A stretch of 64,000 nucleotides of DNA from NCBI RefSeq assembly GCF_037392515.1, contig NC_090282.1, forward strand, positions 53,716,843-53,780,842, written 5' to 3'. The position numbers and the translations under genes were made by a program. Numbering within the stretch: the first letter of the stretch is position 1; each line of letters starts with the position of its first letter. The notes below the pieces were generated by a model, which was not told the origin of the DNA, ran no database searches, and saw only the letters and a list, made by a program, of their open reading frames with translations. Origin of the DNA: Haliotis asinina (taxonomy: Eukaryota; Mollusca; Gastropoda; Lepetellida; Haliotidae). Shown in pieces: positions 49,101-59,724 of this stretch.

Positions 49101-50185
49101 GATCTACTAGCAACAGGTACCTGTGATAACATTAGTACATCAGATTATACATAGAGTTTGAATCTTATATCTTCTTACAACAAGTCATTCTCTATTAATA
49201 CCAAAGGCTTGCTCACTTCTACTTTCATGACAATAACGTACTGTTCTATCTCTATCGACCATTTGGAAAGCTATCATACAAGACAGGCTGTAAAATGGAG
49301 TTGTCATTAAGCAAACATCAAGTGACCCTTTTATATCAGATTCCATTGTCTCTGCTAAGTCCTGTGAACTAGAAAAGAGACACTGGTTGCAAATAGACAA
49401 GCCCAGACATATACTGCAGACTGCAGTTTGATGTAGTTAATTGTACTCAGGGTAAAATTTGACGTCACACAAGTCAAGAGTGGCCCTTCATCAGCTGTAC
49501 TGTGCATAATAGTTAAATTGCCAGGCACAAAATCACCAGGCAAATTTGGTCAAAGTGCTAAATATATATTGCCCGAGGGTTGGTCTTATTGCCACATGGA
49601 TGCCCCAATTTTTCAAAATGATACAAAATATGCTATACTTTTAACAATTTTCTACATCAATACCTCACACTGATAATTCAGTGTTATTCACATTCCCCTG
49701 AACCTACTAACCAGGAGCCCAGGGACACCGAAATATTTTTGTGACACCCTGCTATAGTCCATCTCTTGAGTTTAGACCCGGCCTCCGTCTCATATGAACA
49801 CAGTGTCTTCTCTATTTGTGGCCATCGATAGCTTGACCATGTCTGTATTTTCTGGTTTGCAACCACACAGCTACGTGAGTACTACTCGGTGACAGCAACA
49901 ATACTGACACCGTATAGCTAGTTTATTGTGAAGAGGGATTCGGGCACATACGTAGGCTTATAAGCTTACAGTTTACCTGAGCATGTTCTGTTAACAGTAG
50001 CTGGTGAATAGCCCCTTGTTTTGTGTTATCAGTCAGTGAGAGCCATGACACAGAGCATCACAATATGCCAGCTGATCCTCTTCCGGCAACACGCTGACCT
50101 ATGTAAGGGGAGCAACTCTGCAAAGAAAATTCGTTTTCATCGATATCAGTATGATTTCGAGTTTGAAAGTGCACAATGGTCTTAA
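49101..50185. other. KICS2 upstream region
   Basis: No coding region supported. The KICS2 first (UTR) exon and promoter probably lie here, perhaps near 50.1 kb, but I cannot place them. Confidence 0.35.
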
Positions 50186-53100
50186 CCCCCTGGATGCCGA
50201 GTTTTTTTCAGGCGCACATTTTCATTAGGTTTGAAAAGTGAACGTTGTGCGAGATTTGCGCTCGCGTGGTCCTGGATCTGCGTACGGCTATGAAATTGCA
50301 CAGACATGTAGAATATTTAATTTCCTATCCGTTGGTATAAATATAATTGTGACTACCTCAGGGGTTTGAGAAATAGACACTGCTAAAAGTTGTTCAAAAC
50401 TTTTGTGTGTGTTCAAAAACAGTAAATTTCTCAGTTTTTTATCGTACACCAATAAAAGCACTCTGCTACGATTTTTTTAATTTGGCATCTTTACGGAAAG
50501 TGTGAGCGAAGAAAATACAGCTTGATATCTGAACGACATAAGTGTATATGAAATGGATGTATGTGCTAATGCATAACGTCCTACTCACAAAATCAAAAAT
50601 GACCTGCAATAAATGTCAAAAATCGATTTTCTACTATGACGTCAAACGTCGACAGAGAGGTCATGCACGTATAAAGGTAAGGGGGCATAACTCAGCTATG
50701 GTTTACATTAAGGTCAATGTAACTCCGATCACATGGAGAGAATTTGCTGTGGATATGGACAGTATATTTTCGTTATGTTTTGTTCACAGTGAACCAAACT
50801 ATTCCAATACAAATTTTCCCAATGTGAGAGGATACCTTTTGGTAGTTTCACAATTTGTAAGAAAAGATGCAAGTGTACTACATCAAAAAGCAGGCAATAG
50901 CGATTTGGATGTCCCTATCCGATACATATTTTAGTTCTTAGATTCCCATATTCTTCTGTTTGTGTATATGTATTTTTATTAATTTTCCATCATTATTAAC
51001 GGAGTAACAGCCACATATTCAAACGTAATGAAATAACTGAAGATAATGCGACATTTTAGTTGACGTCACGGCATGTTTTGTGCATTTTGTGACGTCGGAA
51101 AAAGACTACTCTGGTTGCTGATTTTTATATATCTAACCTAATTTCTACTCAATGTGTAAAAGATCTCGGCTTCTGCGTCAGAATTCAACACTTTTTAGCC
51201 AAAATATGAAATGAATGGTTTTATCACTGAAATAGTGTCCTGATTATATCAACAATTACACGGTTTTACTACATATCTTATTGTGAGCAACACGCGCACC
51301 TGTCTAGCATCAATTTAGCGTAAATGAAAATTTCACAACACCTGAATATTCATTGAGTATTCATTTAGGAAAAAGACTTTTCTTCTCATGATTATGAAAT
51401 CAATTCCCTTCATAAGTATGCAATGAAAAGTACAAAGAGACCGCTTTTTCAGTAAAGAAGTATTAGAAAATGGACGTAAGGCTTGTCCAAATTAAGACTT
51501 GACCTGATTTATAATATTTTTAACAATTTCCGTATAAATATTGTTTGAGTTAGACATTCTGCCATCAGATATATTCTAATCGCATTTGAATTGACTTTAT
51601 TATCGAAAAACAATGATAATGAATCATGAAACGTTTTGACAAACTCGCACCTGGTCAATTAATATTCATAATAGTTTTGTCTATAAAAACGACACAAACC
51701 AATACAATGAACAAGACAATTCCTTTAAATAGTAGTATGTGTGCCCCTACATTTGATAAAATGTACAAATCATTTTCATTAATATTATCCGTTTTACTTA
51801 TAAGTTGGAAGTAAATCGCTGTTTATTAACCTGTTCATATGAAACTGCAATATTTGTCCCAACGTATTGAATATTGCACATGACGGGAACTAAAGCATAT
51901 GTTGCAGTAATGGTTACGTGTGATCTTCCAACACTTGTGTAGAGGCTTAAAATGTGATGTAATACACTTACTGAGTCAATTTCCCATGTAAATATTATTC
52001 AAACAATCCAAAGCTTTCAAAGAATAAAAACGGATACCTCATATCCACACATGCTATGGTGTTGAACATGGATATATGTAGATACTGAAATCAATTTCAT
52101 GAAAAAATATCTGAACGATGCGCAAAATATACATCACAATACTAAAAGTGCAATCGGAATGGTATGGGCATTGTGTTTACTCTTGTTCAACCGACCTTCA
52201 CCTCAAAGAAATTGCCTAATATGTGCAACAATGTTGACGTGTGACATCACTACCGATGACCGATTTCTTTCAAAATGGCGGCTTCGCTGAGAAGGGTACA
52301 CAGGATTTTGAGACGACTTTTTGCTTGATTCAGGGATCTTTTGTATATAAATGTGAGATGTAAGTAATCAGAATTATTCTGACTATCTGTGTATTGTTAT
52401 ATGTTCTTATCGTTTACATTGTAAATGACGGAAGAAGCCAGAAATGCCGATAAGTACTGTTGTCGTTCTGCGTGATTTTGCGTCAGTCATGGCGTCAGGC
52501 TGCACTAAAAGTTTGACAGTTTCTTACGAATTACCAAATTATTTCATTGCATCTATTTTCAATTTGCTATTTTTTTGCCACGATACTCTTCCCCTGAATA
52601 TACTAAGCGTACTGAGCCATTGTAAGCAATGATTAGAGAGCTGGATGTTGGAAAATTTCCGAAAATGCTACGCAGTGTAAAATTGAAATTTTTCTTTGTT
52701 TACATTTCAGTCAAGCGCTGTCTTTCGAGCACAGCGTTCGTTTTCAGACAAAGCATATTTCGTTTCGTTTTGTCTAGACAGTTGGTACTGGTGACAAAGA
52801 CCATTTGTAATTTGATTCTAAGATGCATGGGGAGTTCAGTGATACATTTGTCGTAGCTAACTATGAAGTATACATGATGTAATAGGCTTCTCAATACCGG
52901 CCTTCTCGAAACGTGATTTTGTAAACACTATCCAATATGGCGGAAAGCGCACTTCGGCGTTCGTGTAAGTGTATTTTCGAAAACATCCCAACCGATTCTG
53001 GGTACATCGGTGACGTTTCAGAATTATCATTCCTGCTTACATGAAAACTTGATATCAGTGATCATTAATATGCTATTTTTGAAATTCATTACTTCCAGTA

Positions 53101-53388
53101 ATTATCCGATTTTCACATTTCAAAACACACTGCTAATAACGCTGTGAATCTCGATTTTGTACAGTTTGAAAAATGGCGACATTTACGATGAAGCCTATTT
53201 TGAAAGGCGAGTTTAAGCACTTTAGCTTGGTCTGAGGTAATAGTGGATGGTATCAAGAAACTGGGAATTTTCCGCAGAATTCAAAACTGTGAAGTATTTA
53301 TATATGCGTGGTATATTTAGAATTTTATTGGACTTCCAAGTGAGGTATGTAGAGGAAGGACATATATGTCCCTGTGGCATCCAGGGGG
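50186..53388. mobile_element. piggyBac-type DNA element, 3.2 kb, no recognisable transposase
   Basis: Perfect 13-bp terminal inverted repeats: CCCCCTGGATGCC at 50186 and GGCATCCAGGGGG ending 53388. Each is flanked directly by TTAA (50182-50185 and 53389-53392), the invariant piggyBac target site. Termini beginning with a run of C after TTAA fit the superfamily. The interior is AT-rich (over 3 kb) with only short frames, the longest being 130 residues at 50542-50934. No DDD transposase blocks are recognised, so it is non-autonomous or heavily decayed. Superfamily call: established knowledge of ends and target site. Confidence 0.8.
50542..50934 (+). CDS. unrecognised 130-residue frame inside the piggyBac-type element
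   Basis: Open from ATG 50542. It contains a CNKC pair (MTCNKCQKSIFYYD) followed by a basic stretch (KRRQRGHARIKVRGH). I recognise no family. It may be a remnant of an element protein or chance; there is no supporting promoter or homology. Confidence 0.2.
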   Translation: MYMKWMYVLMHNVLLTKSKMTCNKCQKSIFYYDVKRRQRGHARIKVRGHNSAMVYIKVNVTPITWREFAVDMDSIFSLCFVHSEPNYSNTNFPNVRGYLLVVSQFVRKDASVLHQKAGNSDLDVPIRYIF

Positions 53389-53392
53389 TTAA

Positions 53393-53900
53393 GTGCACAG
53401 AAAGCATTAATATTCATCAGTGGGCGGAGCTTATGTGACTGCGTCACATTCACAGCATAGTATCTTCCGGTGAACTAATGTAATGATACACCGATACGCC
53501 TGATACAGTGCGACAGCTACAATATCCACGTGAGGTATATATAAACAGAACGTATGTGTGCCGTGTATTCAATGTAATGTTCTTTCTTAAAGCTTCAGAC
53601 AGAGTGACAAAGTCAGATTGTTTTCAAGTCACCTGGAGAACAACCACGGTACTCCGGTAGCCACTGCGATCGAAATATTGACAAGTCTTTGCTCAATCAT
53701 AACTTTTTCACAACAATCCGGCCAAACACATTAACAACTCATAACCAACTAAATATGTACACAATGTATATAGACATACATATCGCCATATCTACTTAAG
53801 CTATCCCCACCTAATCAAACGCGTCACGTCTAATAGGGTTAATATAAGTAAGGCTACATATGGGTACCAAAGCTGGGAGACTATACATAACTTTAATATG
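53393..53900. other. junction between piggyBac-type element and capsid-bearing element
   Basis: No gene supported. The left end of the capsid-bearing element must lie in or near this stretch, but I could not find its terminal inverted repeat because the other end is outside the window. Confidence 0.35.
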
Positions 53901-54036
53901 TGTAGTAGTATAGGGAATGATAGTTCTGGACCACTTTCAAGAAAAGTCTCTACAACGCCTTATTTACTAAATAAGGTGTTGGTGGGCCCCTTAGCTCTTG
54001 CTACTATTACCCCTACTACAAAAAAGTTGGCGGTAA

Positions 54037-54258
54037 TTACTGTGCCTTGGTAGGAGGTAATACTGTGCCGTACGGTACGATCAATAATTCTTCTCTTACA
54101 AAACCCCTACCCGGCCCACCCCTCAAGTAGTACAAGTTAGGTTCGTCGGCTTTCATATCCACTTTATCTATGTTGTAAGTTTTGACTGACCATATAGGAT
54201 CGGTGGCCCGCTTACGGCTATCACCCTCGTGTTCCCCCGGCTGGTATAGATACCTCAC
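54037..54258 (-). CDS. integrase C-terminal part (element gene)
   Basis: Within a 73-residue frame, DPIWSVKTYNIDKV, NLYYLRGGP, GFVREELLIVP fits the SH3-like C-terminal module of Polinton/retroviral (rve) integrases. The catalytic core is not recognised in the window. It sits at the outer edge of the gene cluster, where Polintons usually carry integrase. Family assignment is from pattern only. Confidence 0.5.
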   Translation of the reverse strand: MRYLYQPGEHEGDSRKRATDPIWSVKTYNIDKVDMKADEPNLYYLRGGPGRGFVREELLIVPYGTVLPPTKAQ

Positions 54259-54309
54259 CCCTCCTACTTAACGTTTGTGCCTATGTCATGTTTATATCGA
54301 TGAAACAGT

Positions 54310-54927
54310 TTAACGTGAACCGCCTACGATCTCTTTGGTGTTCATAATAAAGGCTTGCTGGGCTTTTTGTATCCCCTGTTCTATGTACTTTTTTTTCTCG
54401 TCCTCGCTGATAGCAGACTTACGAGACTTGGATCGAATATCTTGTTTCATTCCGTTATATTTTTTGAGTTCAGAGAGGATTGAACGAAACTCCTCTTCTG
54501 AGATCTTACTGTCAGAGAGTGCCGTGGAAATTCGCTCACTCACTGTGTTCAGCTTTGCTTCGGCCAGAACCCTGATCTCGTCGTGTTTCAATGCCTTACG
54601 ATTAAGCCTGCGTGATACTAACTTAAGCGCCAACCCTGCCAACCCTGCCACCCCTGCCGTTATTTCAATACCTAGCACTATAGGTGCAGCCACGATGGTA
54701 GCTAACAACCCAACGCCTGCCGCACCTAGTCCCATGCTGGTTGCCATAAGGGTAGTGTCAGCCCCGTCCACGATATTGAAAGCTCTATTGTACTTTGTAC
54801 ATAGTGCTTTCCGCGTGTCACGGTCTTGTTCTAGTTGACGTTTCACATCACATAACTGCCTCAAGCGGAACCCATCTACGGTTTCCAGCGTCTTCGCTAC
54901 TTCCTCTACGACTGGGTACAGACCCAT
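54310..54927 (-). CDS. helical membrane protein of the capsid-bearing element
   Basis: 205 residues. N-terminal charged helices (residues ~1-55) precede a long Gly/Ala hydrophobic region (about 60-105: MATSMGLGAAGVGLLATIVA, IVLGIEITAGVAGLAGLAL), then a highly charged coiled-coil-like tail (ALSDSKISEEEFRSILSELK). Similar helix-hydrophobic-helix proteins recur in Polinton-like clusters. The hydrophobic hairpin suggests membrane insertion or disruption; function unknown. Adjacent in the same block to the fibre-like pair. Confidence 0.7.
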   Translation of the reverse strand: MGLYPVVEEVAKTLETVDGFRLRQLCDVKRQLEQDRDTRKALCTKYNRAFNIVDGADTTLMATSMGLGAAGVGLLATIVAAPIVLGIEITAGVAGLAGLALKLVSRRLNRKALKHDEIRVLAEAKLNTVSERISTALSDSKISEEEFRSILSELKKYNGMKQDIRSKSRKSAISEDEKKKYIEQGIQKAQQAFIMNTKEIVGGSR

Positions 54928-54928
54928 C

Positions 54929-55594
54929 CTATAATATATATTTTGAAAGATATTTTAATTGGGTTTCAGTTAAAAATCTATCAATGAATTTAAAGTCTAT
55001 AATTTCTAGACTATTAGTCAGGGTAATAGGTGAGAGGCTAATAGAATTTTCTGGTATAAAATAAACCCCAAGGAGGCTTATTAAGTGGTTTATAGGACCC
55101 GTGGTATCCTGTTGTATAACAATACGACAATATTTGCCTTTGTGTATGCTAAACCAGTGTATTACCACCCCGGGTAAAATTTGGTGTATTATTGGGGGGT
55201 CTCCATTGTCTGAATACTCAAAGAAGACTTCTATGATGAGTGTGAAAGGGGGGAATATTATTTCAGGATTACTAAATGTTAATTTATTTTCGAAGAAAGC
55301 CGATAACCCATTTTTGCTAGTTCTTATTAATCCCCTCTCCGGAATGAAATCCCCGGGCCAGATACCGTTGTTCCTAATCTTAGAGATACGCCCCAATTCG
55401 GTTAATGTGATATAAGGTGAGGAGAGTGTTAAGTTGATCAGCCATTTAGGCTCTTTAAAATCTAATAACAACACCCGTCTGTACACGTTGTCTTTGAATT
55501 GTAGGATGTATAATTCACCTTCCTCACCAGGCTGATCGAAGCCCTCCGTATCTCCTAGGTCGTTAAGTGTAGTGTTGGGACGATGACTGGTCAT
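54929..55594 (-). CDS. fibre-like/accessory virion protein, copy B
   Basis: 221 residues, beta-rich in appearance. Its N-terminus (LNDLGDTEGFDQPGEEGELY, then LQFKDNVYRRV) matches that of the next gene (55605-56519), so the two are diverged tandem paralogues. They are 10 bases apart in the same orientation. No enzyme motif. The position in a virion cluster suggests a capsid decoration or receptor-binding role; this is inference. Confidence 0.65.
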   Translation of the reverse strand: MTSHRPNTTLNDLGDTEGFDQPGEEGELYILQFKDNVYRRVLLLDFKEPKWLINLTLSSPYITLTELGRISKIRNNGIWPGDFIPERGLIRTSKNGLSAFFENKLTFSNPEIIFPPFTLIIEVFFEYSDNGDPPIIHQILPGVVIHWFSIHKGKYCRIVIQQDTTGPINHLISLLGVYFIPENSISLSPITLTNSLEIIDFKFIDRFLTETQLKYLSKYIL

Positions 55595-55604
55595 TATTAT
55601 ACTA

Positions 55605-56519
55605 TTACGATATAATTTCCAACTGGTTTTTTGATAATAATTCAGGGGTGAACTTCATACCCATGAAGTGTATGTTGGCAGGTAGGAAGATATTGGTTAG
55701 TGATATCTTGTTTTCCACGGTCACGTTGACCCCCTGCAGACTGGTGTTGGAGCCGACACCCACCCGCACGTAAACGTTGCAAACTTGATACTGGTGTCGT
55801 TTCACCCACCCGAGTTTGATCCCCTTCACGATCTCGACATCATTCCCCGATGGTTCCCCTAGGTAGACTTTGATGATCAGTGTTGAGTTTGCCGGTAGAC
55901 TCTCTAGTATACTGACCACGCCTTCGAATTCAGACACCAACTGCAATTTCACGTTTTGTATGGCTGGTTTACTCGATAGCATGTGAGCTGCCATAGTGTC
56001 GAGTGGGCTGACGACTATGCTACGTCTCTGAGTTGGGACGTAAGCCACGAGTATGGTTCCATTGTTCACGACTTTGTTTAGGTGGTTGTCTTTGTTATCA
56101 GTAAACACGTAAGGGGAGACGAGTCTAATATTGAGAAACCAGTCGTCGTTATCGGGTAACAACACCCACTTGTCATCTTCGGTGAAGACGAGCATATATG
56201 GTTTGTTTCGGGCGACGGTAGTGCTCTCAACATCGTCTAAGTCGAACAGTTTACCCCCGAACGATGGGTATATTATCCAGTTATTATCACCGGTGTTGAC
56301 AAGGGCGTACTTAGTGTTGACTGTTGCTCTTGTGGTATCTATCATACCACTTAGGGCTCCACCGGAGGGGATTTCAACGCGTTTGTAAATGTTGTTTTTC
56401 AGTTGCAAGGCGTACGATGTACCATCTACTCCGGGAGCGTCGAAACCGCGCGTGTCTCCGAGGTCGGAGATCCCGATATTGACGCATTTTTTCACTCCGG
56501 GCCCTTGTGCGCTGGTCAT
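55605..56519 (-). CDS. fibre-like/accessory virion protein, copy A
   Basis: 304 residues. The N-terminal block ISDLGDTRGFDAPGVDGTSY with LQLKNNIYKRVEI is shared with copy B. The rest is predicted beta-rich with no recognisable catalytic motif. Longer than copy B by about 80 residues, mainly in the middle. Likely an external structural protein by context only. Confidence 0.65.
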   Translation of the reverse strand: MTSAQGPGVKKCVNIGISDLGDTRGFDAPGVDGTSYALQLKNNIYKRVEIPSGGALSGMIDTTRATVNTKYALVNTGDNNWIIYPSFGGKLFDLDDVESTTVARNKPYMLVFTEDDKWVLLPDNDDWFLNIRLVSPYVFTDNKDNHLNKVVNNGTILVAYVPTQRRSIVVSPLDTMAAHMLSSKPAIQNVKLQLVSEFEGVVSILESLPANSTLIIKVYLGEPSGNDVEIVKGIKLGWVKRHQYQVCNVYVRVGVGSNTSLQGVNVTVENKISLTNIFLPANIHFMGMKFTPELLSKNQLEIIS

Positions 56520-56622
56520 TTTACATGAAGCGTTAAGCTGAGGTGTCCTATATTTACAGGATTATGATTTATATCTAACACCGATATTGTCAGCTCAGGT
56601 ATGTTGCCCTGGGTTAATTTTT

Positions 56623-57168
56623 TTACTGCCGTGGTGAAAACGACTCGGTTCTACCGTCGTTGTATTTCTCAGTTTTCACCGGCACTGCTCTCAGTATAGT
56701 GGAAGGGTGACCTCCTTGAATGTTGTACGTTGTGCTCACCTGATCGAGATGAATGTACAGCTCTCGGTACGGTAGTAGGTCGGGTAACTTCGTGCCTGTG
56801 ACGGTTGTTGTTGGTTTTATCTCGTCAGGAGACATACCGAGTATCCTCGCTAATGGTCGGCCGAGCCTCAAGGGGTTTCTTCCGTTGTTGATTAACACCA
56901 CTGTGCCGTTTGAGTTGTTCATCTTGAGTTCGGCTCCCAGGGGTTTGAAGACCTCGTCGTTTAGAGAGCACACGCTGTAGTAGCCGTCAGTTATCTGGCT
57001 GCGAGTTCCACTGACGAACAGCTTATTGTTGCTGATATTGATGTTAGTCCATTGCAGTAGGTAGGTGATATCGCAGAGTGCGACTTCGAGTTGACCTGAC
57101 GTGTTATCGATCGCGTGCGTCAGCTGAACGACCTCACCGCTCGTTATTCCTGGAAGTGTTATGTACAT
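56623..57168 (-). CDS. penton-like minor capsid candidate
   Basis: 181 residues starting MYITLPGITSGEVVQLTHAI; alternating polar and hydrophobic stretches suggest a single jelly-roll-sized beta protein. Polintons carry a single-jelly-roll minor capsid (penton) of this approximate size, and none of the other genes fits better. The start is separated from the divergent 57203 gene by about 35 bases, so the two share a promoter region. Structural role is inferred. Confidence 0.55.
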   Translation of the reverse strand: MYITLPGITSGEVVQLTHAIDNTSGQLEVALCDITYLLQWTNINISNNKLFVSGTRSQITDGYYSVCSLNDEVFKPLGAELKMNNSNGTVVLINNGRNPLRLGRPLARILGMSPDEIKPTTTVTGTKLPDLLPYRELYIHLDQVSTTYNIQGGHPSTILRAVPVKTEKYNDGRTESFSPRQ

Positions 57169-57202
57169 ATTACATATATATTTATTATATAATAGTTTTA
57201 AA

Positions 57203-58543
57203 ATGTATTCCCCTGGTGTGTTTTACCCTAAACTGGACGTAGATTTCTCCACCATGAAGATCGTGGTTGCTCCTGGGTTGTATTTCAATGCCAAGTTTAT
57301 AGATATGCCTGATAAGTATAAGCTTTCGGTGACTAACGTCAAGGCAGTCCACGCTTGGTTCAACAACCCTATGCAGTTCTGGCAGAATCAATTCAACTTT
57401 GCCGTGTGGTGCGCTACAACGGGGTGTGGTGTGACATTGACCGACACTCGGCGTGGACCGCTGAGTCAGTCTGTGTTCAAGTTCCACGTGTACTACCAGG
57501 TCAGACGTATTCTTAAAGAGATCAGCGCCCCCCTCCCACAGGACAAAGCGTGGGACGCAACAAACAACCCGTACGATAGACGGGCCTACGAACGTATTTG
57601 CAACGAATTCGAAATAAACCCGAAGACGGATTGGCGTTTGCCGGGGCCCAACCACGGGTTGGGTATTCCTTACAGTGATGGGTTCGCGGCAAAAGCATTT
57701 AACCAATATATACTATCACACTTTATGAAACGAAAAATGTTTAGTTCGGATAGTTTTTTCCATATACTACAGGATCTTGTTCATAAACCTGCCAAATATG
57801 GACCACAACCAGTGAAAGATGCTAGTGATGATTTAGTGAGACGAGGTATACTTAAGCAGGGCTATGCTTTGTTAAGTAATGAATGGAGGGATGATCGTAT
57901 GGACTTTAAAGGTGGTGTTGCTTTCAAAATCCAGAAAGTGGAGCAGTCAACCGCAGACGGGTGGAAAATGTTCATGCTGGACACGTCGAAAGGGTTTACT
58001 CGTGCCGGGGTAGTCAGGTTGAACGACTCGATTCGAACGTACGTGTGGGCGCTGTTGGGTGCGCAGTCGATGACGCGTTCCAACATCATCGGTAAGGGAA
58101 CTGCTTACGACGCTCAGACACAGTTCGTTTCCAACGTTGAGGATGCTATCAATTCTCCAGTTGATCTCCCGCGGGCTATCGAACGCTACCAAAACGTGTT
58201 AGAATACGCCAGATCTAAAGTCAATTACGTGTTCGCCGTGGGGCTGTACATGGCTCCGAATGATATGCAACTGAGAGTAAAAAAAGTGGTGGGTTATAAC
58301 AACGAAATAGTCATAGCCACGGCGGATCAAAAATTAGGTATCAACCCCGATATTAACACCACCTATATCCCACACATCCCACCACGTGAAACGGGTATAG
58401 TTGCGTCGCCCCCGGAGCCTAAAGTTCATGTGGAGGTACCCCCCACACACTCTCATATTCAGGCTCAGCAGCATATTGATAGTAAAACGGCCCTAGTGGT
58501 TGGTGGGGTAACTTTGGGACTTATTTGTTTAAAGATTTCTTAG
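57203..58543 (+). CDS. conserved element protein, C-terminal anchor
   Basis: About 446 residues from the ATG at 57203 (MYSPGVFYPKLDVDFSTMK); the frame is open to 57161 but the nearer ATG fits better after an AT-rich divergent promoter. The body has no enzyme motif that I recognise. A Pro-rich stretch (IPPRETGIVASPPEPKVHVE) and a hydrophobic C-terminus (ALVVGGVTLGLICLKIS) suggest tail anchoring. Its 3' end overlaps the convergent gene at 58521 by about 20 bases. Confidence 0.65.
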   Translation: MYSPGVFYPKLDVDFSTMKIVVAPGLYFNAKFIDMPDKYKLSVTNVKAVHAWFNNPMQFWQNQFNFAVWCATTGCGVTLTDTRRGPLSQSVFKFHVYYQVRRILKEISAPLPQDKAWDATNNPYDRRAYERICNEFEINPKTDWRLPGPNHGLGIPYSDGFAAKAFNQYILSHFMKRKMFSSDSFFHILQDLVHKPAKYGPQPVKDASDDLVRRGILKQGYALLSNEWRDDRMDFKGGVAFKIQKVEQSTADGWKMFMLDTSKGFTRAGVVRLNDSIRTYVWALLGAQSMTRSNIIGKGTAYDAQTQFVSNVEDAINSPVDLPRAIERYQNVLEYARSKVNYVFAVGLYMAPNDMQLRVKKVVGYNNEIVIATADQKLGINPDINTTYIPHIPPRETGIVASPPEPKVHVEVPPTHSHIQAQQHIDSKTALVVGGVTLGLICLKIS

Positions 58544-58994
58544 CCGCTACGTACACCAGACCCGCCACGGCGACGATGGCTGCCCACAGGTTTTGACTGA
58601 GCCACATGGCAGTTTTAGACAGAGCGCTCAACAACCACGAGACGATGCTACCCAGGATGCCGGGAAGGGCTTCGGCGGCTTTACCAGCCAGTTTAGCTAG
58701 GCCTTCCCCGAGTTTTTTGATCCAGTCTTTAACACCACCTCCGCCGGGGGGTGTGGGGGTATCTCCCCCACCGGCAGGCCCAACAGGGGTTCCCCCCGTC
58801 AGTGACACCACCAGGGTTGATATGATGAAACCCAATGCAGTCAGAATGCTGGCGATGGTGATCCCTTGCTCCCGGAACAATATCCGAATCCTGTTGGCTA
58901 AAGTTGTATCCTCGTTCAGTATTCTATCGATTGTTTCCCGAATGCGACTGATCTGGGATCGAAGCTGTTCACGATTCGAGGAAGCGGCTTCCAA
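58521..58994 (-). CDS. membrane protein with REQGITIASILTALG motif
   Basis: 157 residues. An N-terminal helix (residues ~5-40) leads into FREQGITIASILTALGFIIS, a hydrophobic segment, then a Gly/Pro linker (TPVGPAGGGDTPTPPGGGG) and an amphipathic/hydrophobic C-terminus (AAEALPGILGSIVSWLLSAL, NLWAAIVAVAGLVYV). The linker coincides with one of the G/C palindromic insertions of this element. It overlaps the end of 58916-59692 in another frame. I recall this motif from related cnidarian and mollusc clusters; function unknown. Confidence 0.65.
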   Translation of the reverse strand: MEAASSNREQLRSQISRIRETIDRILNEDTTLANRIRILFREQGITIASILTALGFIISTLVVSLTGGTPVGPAGGGDTPTPPGGGGVKDWIKKLGEGLAKLAGKAAEALPGILGSIVSWLLSALSKTAMWLSQNLWAAIVAVAGLVYVAAKKSLNK

Positions 58995-59692
58995 TCGTGT
59001 AGTCTCTCGTCTTCTAAATCGCGTAGTCGTTCATTGATACGACGCTTCATATCATCGTTTTCAGTTTCGTTGAGTTTGGTTTTTTCCTTAGCGATGTGCT
59101 CGTCGATTTCGTTCAGTTTCCCCATGTTGTTCACGAGTTCTCCACGCACGCGTTTCACGGCTTCGTCTAAGCCGTACAATTCCCTTACCGGAAAGTCAAA
59201 CCCTGGTAACGGTTTGTCCCAGTAGGTGCTCAACAGTTTTTCTATGCTGTCCGAGGCTTCTGTAGCACGCTCTGGTGTCATTTCATCTCTAGTGGTGAGG
59301 TGGGATCTGGTAGCTTGCAGATCTTCAACAACGGCCTTAGGTATTGCACCACCGTAATCATTCATGTTTAGATTTTTACGGATAAATTCGACACCATGGC
59401 GGCTGGCTAGAGTTGACAAGGCCAGTGGTTTTTTATTGCTCTTGTTAAAGAGGTCAACCCCTGGGTCAGACTTAAGGCGTAGAACACCCTTTGTATCAAT
59501 AAAAAAATCCTTATGGTATCGACCCTGTGGTTCAACGTAGTTTTTATCTCTTCTTAAACTTTCGAAATAATCATTTACCGTTGTTTCCAAGAGTTCTTGG
59601 TTCAATGGTGAACTAGTAAATGAGGTCTCCTGCTCACCGGATGCTTGGGCACTAGCGCCCGGCATCTCCGTCATATCTATGTCTTCATCCAT
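58916..59692 (-). CDS. element protein with C-terminal coiled coil
   Basis: 258 residues. Acidic N-terminus (MDEDIDMTEMPG), central region without known motif, and a charged heptad-like C-terminus (GELVNNMGKLNEIDEHIAKE, then NDDMKRRINERLRDLEDERL). It starts about 30 bases from the divergent capsid gene, so the two probably share a promoter. It may be a scaffold or internal structural protein; inference. Confidence 0.65.
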   Translation of the reverse strand: MDEDIDMTEMPGASAQASGEQETSFTSSPLNQELLETTVNDYFESLRRDKNYVEPQGRYHKDFFIDTKGVLRLKSDPGVDLFNKSNKKPLALSTLASRHGVEFIRKNLNMNDYGGAIPKAVVEDLQATRSHLTTRDEMTPERATEASDSIEKLLSTYWDKPLPGFDFPVRELYGLDEAVKRVRGELVNNMGKLNEIDEHIAKEKTKLNETENDDMKRRINERLRDLEDERLHDWKPLPRIVNSFDPRSVAFGKQSIEY

Positions 59693-59724
59693 TAGTATTA
59701 AAAATATATTTCATTTATATAACA

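Noticed and set aside
53955-53982. Palindrome CCTTATTTACTAAATAAGG as a terminal or regulatory site of the capsid-bearing element
   Set aside because: A single short palindrome in AT-rich DNA. Without the element's other end, I cannot connect it to a function.
57185-57706. 173-residue minus frame
   Set aside because: Shadow of the 57203-58543 element gene.
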